Source: Apium graveolens (Eukaryota; Streptophyta; Magnoliopsida; Apiales; Apiaceae). From it: 64,000 nt of DNA. Below are positions 56,701 through 64,000 of the stretch, in pieces. Made by a program: the position numbers and the translations under genes. The stretch spans positions 1 to 64,000 of the forward strand of contig NW_027420680.1 in assembly GCF_009905375.1 (NCBI RefSeq), given 5' to 3'. The notes under the pieces are model-generated. The model was given only the letters and a program-made list of their open reading frames with translations. It did not search any database and was not told the origin of the DNA. The first letter of the stretch is position 1. Every line of letters begins with the position of its first letter.

Positions 56701-57074
56701 GATTGGTTCGATTTGGTCAGAAAGATAAACTTAGCATGGGGTATAGAGGACAATTTAAAGTTTTGAAGAAGATAGGAAAAGTCGCTTACGAGATAGCATT
56801 GCCGCCGCAGTTGCAGCACATTCATAATGTGTTCCACGTATCTATGTTGAAGCCATATAATCCTGATTCGAATCAAGTTATAGAATATGAACCGATCGAG
56901 CTTTAATCAGATTTGTCCTATATGGAACAACCAATCCAGATTTTAGATCGTAAAAAGCGAGTCCTTAGAAATAAATCAATCCCCACAGTGAAAGTACTTT
57001 GGAGAAATCCTCGAGTAGAAGAGTCCACTTGGAACTAGAATTATACATGCTTGATAAATATCCTCATTTGTTTA
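53788..57074 (+). pseudogene. pol: pol of element J: protease, RT, RNase H, integrase, chromodomain; broken
   Basis: Protease site reads FDSEAS where DSGAS is usual, so it is mutated. RT (about 54370-54940): [17 protein letters not shown], a stop near 54582, [10 protein letters not shown], and an intact FIDD (54801-54812). RNase H (about 55190-55580): [31 protein letters not shown], with a frameshift near 55290 and stops. Integrase (55801-56433): zinc residues HEAQ...HPR and CHVC, catalytic Asp in IIDRL and SDRDPR, and Gln-Ser-Lys-Lys where the catalytic Glu is usual. After a deletion-rich stretch (56430-56535), the C-terminal domain (56535-56906) and a chromodomain (about 56910-57050; QPIQILDRKKRVLRNK, VEESTWN) follow. 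Inactive. Confidence 0.9.
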
Positions 57075-57101
57075 GTTAAGTCAGATTCTGGGGAAAGAAT
57101 C

Positions 57102-57119
57102 TTTTTAGGGGGGGAAGGA
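57102..57119 (+). other. Polypurine tract of element J
   Basis: TTTTTAGGGGGGGAAGGA directly before the 3' LTR start TATAACGACTCG. Confidence 0.9.
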
Positions 57120-57793
57120 TATAACGACTCGTACATTTTGTATTATTAAAAAGTGTCACTGTTAAATAATTAATTATATTAATATGTGTATTGGTTTTGA
57201 CAGCTGGGTGTTATTATTATTATTTATATATGATTTATTGGTGTACATGGTTTATCTGCGTAATTAATTATTGAGTTGTATTGACCTGATTTTACTTTTA
57301 AAAGTGGTTTTATGGCAGATTTATTTTCATAAATATTTGGATTATCTCTAAAATTGTTTTTATGATTTTATAATTTCATTAATTATTTTTTGGATTTTAT
57401 AAAATTTAGAAATCAATATTTCATTAATTATTTAACTTTAAATAATTTTTTGATTGCATTTATTTGTAAATTCAGTATTTAATTCCAGTATACTTCAAAA
57501 ATTACGGAAACTCATATTTTATGAAGTTTATAATATTCTGAGAATTTTAAAAATATTCTAAAAATATTTTGGGATTAATTTCACCCGCACGTTTATTCGT
57601 TAATTTGATAAATCCGGATATAACACGCGTTTGAATAATTCGTATTTAATTACGTAATTTTTATTTTATTAACTTTCGAACATTTTTGATAATTTTGGTA
57701 TTTTATTTATAATTTTTCGGCTCATTTTCAACCTCGGCTTTGTTCGATAAAATGCATAAAATGAGTCAAATTCAGGATTCCGAATATTACAGG

Positions 57794-57855
57794 GACACGT
57801 GTCAAAATCTTTTAAAAGAAATTGACACGTATCCTGTTTAAATGATACGTGTAAG
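57794..57855 (+). promoter_or_regulatory. G-box/ABRE-like cluster in the element J LTR
   Basis: GACACGTGTC (57794-57803), TTGACACGTATC near 57822 and GATACGTGTAAG near 57844 contain three ACGT cores. The first matches the ABRE consensus ACGTGTC, and the second also holds the W-box core TTGAC. The first two form an inverted repeat around an AT-rich spacer. Confidence 0.5.
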
Positions 57856-57879
57856 CAGCTCGGTTATTTCCCAAATCAA

Positions 57880-57990
57880 TTTCTGTACTCTCTCTCTCAT
57901 CTCGGCTGTCACTCTCTCGAAATCTCTTATTTCTCTCTCTCGAATCTCTCTCGATTTCTCTCACTTTCTTTCACCTCTCTCCCTCTCTTC
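57880..57990 (+). promoter_or_regulatory. CT-rich tract (Y patch) in the element J LTR
   Basis: About 110 bp of CTCTCT, TTTCTC and TCTCTCGA units. Such pyrimidine patches are common at plant core promoters and 5' leaders; together with the ACGT cluster upstream it marks the probable transcription start region. Confidence 0.5.
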
Positions 57991-60049
57991 CTTCCTTGTC
58001 CTCTGTTCTCCATTCTCTTATGTTTTCCGGTGAGTTCCGGTTGTTTAACTCCGGTTATTAGCTTCGATTGTTCCTGTTGATTATGTATATATACACTCAT
58101 ATATGTGTATGTATCTGTGCGGTGTTGCCCTGTTTGTTGCTATCTGTTTTTCCGGTCGCCGCCGTCTGAATTTCCGGCTATGTGTCTGGGTGTTTGTGTG
58201 TGTATGCGCGTGTGTGTTGTGTGTGCGTTGTTTGTGTTGTTGTGGTTGCTGCGGGTGTTGGTCTATGTGATTCCTGTGTTTTTTGCCCATGTTCTATTCT
58301 TGCAGATTGAAACTTGGAATATTATATTAATCTTTGATAATTTTCTGCAGAAAATTATTTTCAATAATTATTCGTGATATTAATTATTCAAGCGGAAATG
58401 ATTTTAAAATAATCGTTGAAGTTTAGCGTTGGAAACCTGAAAATTAATCGGGTACATGTAAAATTATGCCACCGTCGACGATGAACTTCGGCGAGTCAAC
58501 GGTGGACGGTGATGATTCTTATATGAGTCCTAAATTTATAAAATAAATAAAGTGGTTCGTATAATTAGTTTCATACATAAATAGTTATTTAATTGTGAAA
58601 ATTGTATTGTGACGTAAATTGTGATTTCTTGGGATTGACATCGATTATGTTTCGACAGGTAGGCTTATAAATAGAGGAGTCGTTGTCGAAATTTTTCAAA
58701 AAAATATTTTTAAATACGAAACGAGTATTATATGGTATTAAATGCTTTACCCCTATCGTGAATATTAATTACGTGATTATGTGTATATATTTATACATTA
58801 TACGAGTCGGGTTATCGAATTGGGTTATTTAGGTTCGAGGATATCAAGCATGTCGGTATAACTAATTAGGTTACTCTGTTACTGTAGATCTCAGTCGAGT
58901 CTCGCGAGGACCGAAGTCAGCGTAAAAGCTACCTAGGATTTCTGTAAAGCATTGTAAGGCAAGTACCCTGACCATTCTTTTATGGTTCAGTACATATGGA
59001 TAAACTGTTGTTTAATTCTCGTACATGAACATAAATGTTTTAAAGTTACGTATCCCATGTAGTTATAACTAATTGTTTTAAATCTGTTTTGGGGAAAAGT
59101 AACTTTGAAATGTACCTATCTTGAATGAAAATGATTTGTGTACCAGGTTTTATGTGTGTTGTTAAATGAACGGTTTTAAAATGAGATAGGTACAAGTGTT
59201 TTGAAAACTGGATAAAACGATCAGATATTGGATACATAGGGGCCAAAGTGGACTATTGAGGTTGCGTAAGAGGCTAATCCGGTTGCGCGCATTATATAAC
59301 CGATTAGTCCAGCAGGTCAGAGACCTAGCTAGTCTTTGAGTTCTGGAATAGGTGTATGGAATGGAAGTTAGAGCCGTCTGGTGTTGATAACCTGATCAGT
59401 TGTCTTCACATATCTATTATGTATTTGATTTGGCTTTGGGATTCCCGTAAGGAATAAGTAATTTGTATAGTTGAATAATAAATGTGAATAACATGCTAAA
59501 ACTGGACTCTGGTATTTACACTACACACGACTATGTTGTTTTATAAAGAGCATGCTAGTCAGTGATATCCAGTTTCTTTATCAATGATTATTTACCATGG
59601 TTTGAAATGATTTACAGGTTACTGATTTCATGTTGATTTATAGTTCTATTCCTATAACCGTTTACTTACTATTTTTATTTTGACATTCATATGTTGGTAC
59701 TGCTGAGCGATTATATGCTCACCCTTGCAACCTGTTATATATATATCGCTGATTCCTAGAAGACCTATCAGACCTTGGCAGAATAGAATCTCAGCCCCTT
59801 CTAGACCTGGCTCCTCTGAGGTAGTTTGTATCAGACCATGTGCGGTCTGATGAGTTGCTGAATAAGTTTAGTGTGTCTGACTTTTAATAAATGGTTTGTA
59901 ATAGTGAGTAGTTTAAATCATACTTGAACCTGGATCGGATCTTGGTTTTGGGGTCATGATAATATAATAATAATAATCTTGTAGTTTATATTTCTGGTTT
60001 GTTGTGGTTAGTGATATCAACTCCTGACCCTGGGGTCGAGGCCGTCACA

Positions 60050-63000
60050 GCTTGTCCTGTAGGACCATAATACGCTTGGTAGTTCTTCTGGCCATTTTCT
60101 CTTTGTTTCTTTTAGTCTTTTCTCAATACCCCGGAGCAGGATTCTATTGGTGACTTCCACTTGCCCATTTCCTTGGGGATATGCCACTGTTGACCTTTTG
60201 TATTTGATCTCGCACTCCTTGAGGTAGGACTCAAATTCTGATCCGATGAACTGTGGTCCATTATCTGATACTAGTACTCTTGGAATCCCGAACCTTATCC
60301 AAATATTGTCTATAAACTTTATGCAGTCCTACTAGTTTATGGTCCTCATTACCTTCACTTCAACCCATTTGGTCATGTAATCAATTGAAACTAACAAGTA
60401 CCTGAGATCTCCTTTGGCCCAGGGAAAGGGTCCCATACTATTAATGCCCCAGACAACAAAGGGGATTGGAGATAGGACTGATGAAGGTAGGACTGGGCTT
60501 ATCCGGGATACAGTGCTGAAGAGTTGGCATTCCTTGTATTTTTTTCACAAACTCTACTGCATCTTTGTGAATAGTTGGCCAGTAGTAGCCTTGTCTTATG
60601 ATCTTGTGAGCTAGGGCCTTTGCAGACATGTGATCTCCGCATATTTCTTCATGGACTTCCATTAAACAGTAGTTAGCTTCTTCTGGTCCGACGTACTTTA
60701 GAATAGGAGATGAGAAGGTCATGAGGTATAGTAGTCCTTCTTCAATGAAGAACTTGGCTGTTGTGGCTTTTAGTGTTTGAGCTTTTCCTTTGTCTTCCGG
60801 GAGTTCTCCTTTTTCTAAGTAGTTGATAAAAGGAGTCATCCAGATCTGGTTGCTTTCGATCTCTAAGACTTCTTCAGAATTAATAGATGGTTTTTGGAGT
60901 TCTTCAAAGTAAACTGAGCAGTCTAGATCTGATGAGTTCCGGACTAACTTGGATAGAATATCCGCTTCCTCATTTTCTTCTCGACATAATTGCAGGACTT
61001 GATGCCCCGGGATTGAAGCTAGGTAGCTTTGAACCAGTGCTTGATACTTTTCCAGAATAGGGTCATTGGCTATGTATTCTCTGTTTGTTTGCTTTACCAC
61101 TATATGGGAGTCGCTATAGATTTTCAAGTCTTGGACTTTCAGAGTCCTGGAGATCTTTAGTCCTGCAATTAATGCCTCATACTCTGCCTGGTTATTTGTT
61201 GCCGGGAAGCTGAATGATATAGTTGTCTCTATCATGAATCCCTCATGACTTGTTAGGATGAGTCCGGCTCCCGACCTTTCACTTGTTGATGAGCCGTCTA
61301 CTTTCAAAGTCCATGCTCCTGGATTTATAGCTTGATCTGTCTCCAGATCTATGTTCTTTGGTTCCGGCTCTTCCGGGAAGTTGCATTCAATTATGAAATC
61401 TGCAAGTGCTTGAGCTTTAATGGCAGTTCTGGGAATGAAGCTTAAATTGAACTGGCTTAACTCCACATCCCAATTGACTAGCCTCCCCGAGATATCCGGC
61501 TTGTGGATTATCTTCCTTAGAGACTGATTTATGACCACTCTGATTTCTCTTCCTTGGAAGTAGTGTCTAAGCTTTCTTGATGTTGTGACCAAGGCGAAGG
61601 CAAACTTTTCTAGTCTTGGGTACCTGGTCTCCGCATCTTTAAGTACTTGGCTTACATAATAAACTGGTTGCTATCTTCCATTCTCTTCCTGGATTAAGGT
61701 AGCCCCGACTGCTAGTGCTCCCGCTGATAAGTACAGGTAGAGAGGCTTTCCTGGTTGGGCTTTAGTTAGGACTGGTGGCTTGGAGAGGTAGGATTTGATC
61801 TCTTCAAATACTTTCTGACATGCCGGGGTCCAGTTAAATTCTTTCTTGTTATTTGCTCCTTTGAGTAGATCAAATAATGGTAAACATCTCTCTGCTAGCT
61901 TGGAAATAAATCTTCTAAGTGCTACTAGTGATCCCACTAGCTTCTGAACATCTTTCTGGGCCTTGGGAGCCCACATCTCCTGGATTATTTTTATTTTCTC
62001 CAGATTAGCTTCAATTCCTCGGTTGCTGATCATGAATCCCAAGAACTTGCCTGCTCCAACTATGAAGGTACATTTCTCCGGATTTAGCTTGAGTTCATGC
62101 TTCCTCATGTTGTCAAAGCATTCCCTCGTATCTTCTATGTGTCCTGGGATGGTTGTGAACTTAGAAATCATATCATCGACATAGGACTCCAAGTTTCTCT
62201 TGAACTGGGATTTGAATATCTTATTCATGGCTATTTGGTTAGTGGATCTTACGTTTGTCAGTCCAAATGGCAACATCACATAAGCGTAGACTGATCTTTG
62301 AGTTATGAATGTTGTCTTGGGTATGTCCTTCGGGTTCATCTTGATCTGGTTGTATCTGGAGAAGGCGTCCATGAAACTTAGCATGATGTGTCCGGAGGTG
62401 GCATCTATCAGCTGATCAATATTGGGCAGAGGGTATGGGTCATTCGGGCATGTATCATTCAAATCAGTGTAGTCCACACATATTCACCATTTTTTGTTTG
62501 ACTTCTTCACCATGAAAACGTTTTCTAACACTCCGGATACTTGATTTCCTTGATAATCCCTACTTTGAGCAACTTTTCCTTCTTCATCTATTGCTTTTTG
62601 CCTCTCCGGGTCAAAGTTTCTTCGTTTTTGCTTGATCGGCTTTTTGTTGGGGTTGACGTCCAAACTATGCATTGCTATGGACTCATGCAGTTCGGGCATG
62701 TCTCTTGGACACCAGGAAAAGATATATTTGTACTCCCAGAGCAAGGACACCAGTTCTTCTCTAAAGGACTCTTCGAGTCCTGACCCAATTCTCACCTTTT
62801 TGTTAGGGCTGCTCTTATCAATCTGAACTTCCTCTGTTTCGACTACGGCCTCAAATTTTTCTTTATCTTTTGTTGAGACCATTTGATGAAGTCGGGCTTC
62901 GGAGTTCTTCTTCAAGTAGGAGCTAACTTGTTCTGATCCTTTATCTTTGGTTGCTTGCATGGTAGGACTGGCTTGGTCTAGGACCGGATTCGCCTTGTCG

Positions 63001-63921
63001 ACTACCATGACTTGGTTGCTTATCAGTTCTTCGGAACCTAGTTTGGTTGCTTATCAGTTCTTTGGACTTGATTCAATGAATTGAACTTCTTTTGTTATTT
63101 CTTCCCTTGGCCGGGGACAGTGTTTCTTGATGATTTGCTGTTTGTGAAGGACTCTAGCCTTCCTTTTGTTATCCTGGTGGGTTGCTGCCATGACTAACCC
63201 CTTGCTGTAGCATGTTTCAGCAACTCCATAATCTCTTTTTATTTCTCCGACTCTCGTCGGTGTTGGGAACTTGATCTTGAGATGGGAGATTGAAGTTATT
63301 GCTTGCATCATATCTAAAGCTGACTGGCCAATTATTCCATTGTAGGATGAAGGAGTGTTGATGACATAGAACTTGATGACATGAGTCACTTGGTTAGGAG
63401 CAGTTCCTAAAATAATAGGTAGGTATAGGTCCCTTGGATGGAGACTGGATAATGTCTGAACCCATAGAGTGGATCTTCGCGGTAATCATTTGAGCGGATG
63501 CTCCCTAACTGCATTCGATCCACTATATGCTTAAATGAAATATTTACCGAGGAGCCGTTGTCTATCAACATTCTTCTTACTTCATTATCAAAGATATCCA
63601 AGGTGATGACTAAAGCTGCATTGTGGTGGGGGTTGACTCCTTCATAGTCCTTACTGCTGAAGGATATCACCATATCCGGGAGTGATTGTATTGAGAGCTC
63701 TTGTTCGCCAAAGTCTGGACTTCGTGGTGGGGAGTGGGAACCTCCTAGGACCACATTAACTACATTCTTTTTTTTCCGCTGCCCCTCTCCTATGTCATTG
63801 CTGTCCCGGACCAAGTACTTCAAGTTTCCTTTCTTTACTTGCTCCTCGATGAAGTGACAAGCAATTCTCAGTCTTGTGGCCATGTGTCTCATGATAATCA
63901 CACTGCTTATTGTAAGTCATG
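60050..63921 (-). pseudogene. gag-pol: gag end and pol of Tat element I: PR, RT, RNase H, second RNase H, integrase
   Basis: Seen in element order: a Gag-end motif CDYHETHGHKTENC (63901-63862), then a frame change. Protease: IDNGSS near 63560. Linker to RT; frameshift near 63400. RT: YTDLND, PFGLTN and YVDD (62183-62172), with a stop just before YTDL (62484-62486). RNase H: stop at 61671-61673, then FALVTTSRKLRHYFQ. A second, archaeal-type RNase H (LKVDGSSTSERSGAG, NNQAEYEAL, IYSDSHIVVKQ, EADILSK), a Tat-lineage hallmark. Integrase zinc region with a frameshift near 60500, then core Asp in SIDYMTKW, Asp in VSDNGPQF and Glu in GQVEVTNR, with stops near 60330. It is cut at SYRTS by element J. 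Continues at 50842-51095. Confidence 0.92.
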
Positions 63922-63922
63922 T

Positions 63923-64000
63923 TGTAATTTCCGCGATATCGCGTGTAATTATTTTTATCAATAAATGATTATTATGTGATTATTATGTGAATTTTGGTGA
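63923..64000. mobile_element. Start of an unidentified insertion K
   Basis: The Gag frame of element I breaks at 63922, and TGTAATTTCCGCGATATCGCG begins, a TGTAA start like other gypsy LTRs here. It includes the 12-bp perfect palindrome CGCGATATCGCG (63932-63943). Only 78 bp are in the window, so family and strand cannot be determined. Confidence 0.5.

Larger units (their letters stand above)
51096..60049 (+). mobile_element. Element J: Tekay-type chromovirus with truncated 5' LTR
   Basis: The last about 198 bp of a 5' LTR (51096-51293) match 59855-60049. These flank primer site, upstream ORF, gag, pol with chromodomain and polypurine tract, in Ty3/gypsy order. About 2.7 kb of the 5' LTR and about 50 codons of the host integrase are missing on the left, so no target duplication can be seen. 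Frames have many stops and shifts. It is the second chromovirus of the same general type as F but a different family (LTR ends GAGGCCGTCACA). Confidence 0.9.
57120..60049 (+). repeat. 3' LTR of element J (2930 bp)
   Basis: Starts TATAACGACTCG after the polypurine tract and ends GAGGCCGTCACA. It shows a possible promoter region (57794-57990), GC-rich CCGGTCGCCGCCG (58154 region), a (GT)n-rich part (58190-58250), and the TGAGC...GCTCA hairpin (59704-59721). The ORFs in it are not coding. Confidence 0.92.

Noticed and set aside
58081..58377. ORFs on both strands over the (GT)n part of the J LTR
   Set aside because: Low-complexity translation of a GT-rich stretch with no domain.
1..64000. Host genes, tRNA or rRNA genes
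   Set aside because: Every ORF over 60 codons is either part of a retroelement or a shadow. The tRNA-like words are primer-binding sites beside LTRs.

Overview
The window is plant nuclear DNA, almost certainly from a eudicot. It consists wholly of LTR retrotransposons inserted into one another. I found no host protein-coding gene, tRNA or rRNA gene. Support comes from Ty1/copia and Ty3/gypsy domains of plant lineages (SIRE-like copia, Tekay-type chromovirus, Tat with a second RNase H), Met-initiator and Asp-tRNA primer sites, polypurine tracts, LTRs ending in TG/CA-type inverted repeats, and 5-bp target-site duplications (TSDs). The plant family cannot be fixed from the sequence.

Layout (element letters are mine). 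A (1-2392, +): 3' end of a SIRE-like copia with an open third ORF and its 3' LTR, inserted into an LTR of family B (2393-5412). C (5413-6871 and 10543-10615, -): leader, primer site and LTR of another SIRE-like copia, split by a solo LTR D (6872-10537). E (10661-43426, +): a SIRE-like copia with both LTRs, broken gag and pol, an integrase deletion and a very long third ORF. E is interrupted by F (21185-41610, -), a Tekay-type chromovirus with two 3.3-3.4 kb LTRs. F is in turn interrupted by G (25768-33766, +), a younger deleted copia with 1.67 kb LTRs. 43427-44229 is a T-rich and AT-rich stretch I cannot assign. H (44230-45906, -): leader, Asp-tRNA primer site and LTR of a gypsy element. I (45907-47302, 50842-51095, 60050-63922, -): a Tat-lineage gypsy element with a spliced-looking antisense ORF and a two-monomer minisatellite downstream of pol. 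I is interrupted by a second family-B solo LTR (47303-50841, TSD ATCCA), by J (51096-60049, +), a second Tekay chromovirus whose left LTR is mostly lost, and at 63923 by the start of an unidentified insertion K.

The nesting reaches five levels: I contains H, the H side contains E, E contains F, and F contains G. Hand-estimated LTR divergence falls in that order (E about 6%, F about 5%, G about 2%). Almost every reading frame carries stops or frameshifts. The exception is the visible third ORF of A, which is open for 368 codons.

The most interesting signals are not the proteins. (1) The leader of G holds four consecutive stem-loops with one shared loop motif and unrelated, compensating stems, next to a cluster of near-perfect palindromes. 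(2) Element E repeats a CGACGGATGA-type motif in its LTRs, gag, pol spacer, post-pol region and third ORF; A and C each show an analogous family-specific motif. (3) A, C and E share a U5 hairpin whose stem sequence changes but stays paired around a TTCAACCCCC loop. (4) F and J each carry a proline-rich ORF between the primer site and gag. (5) The third ORF of E is preceded by its own TATA box and pyrimidine-rich leader.
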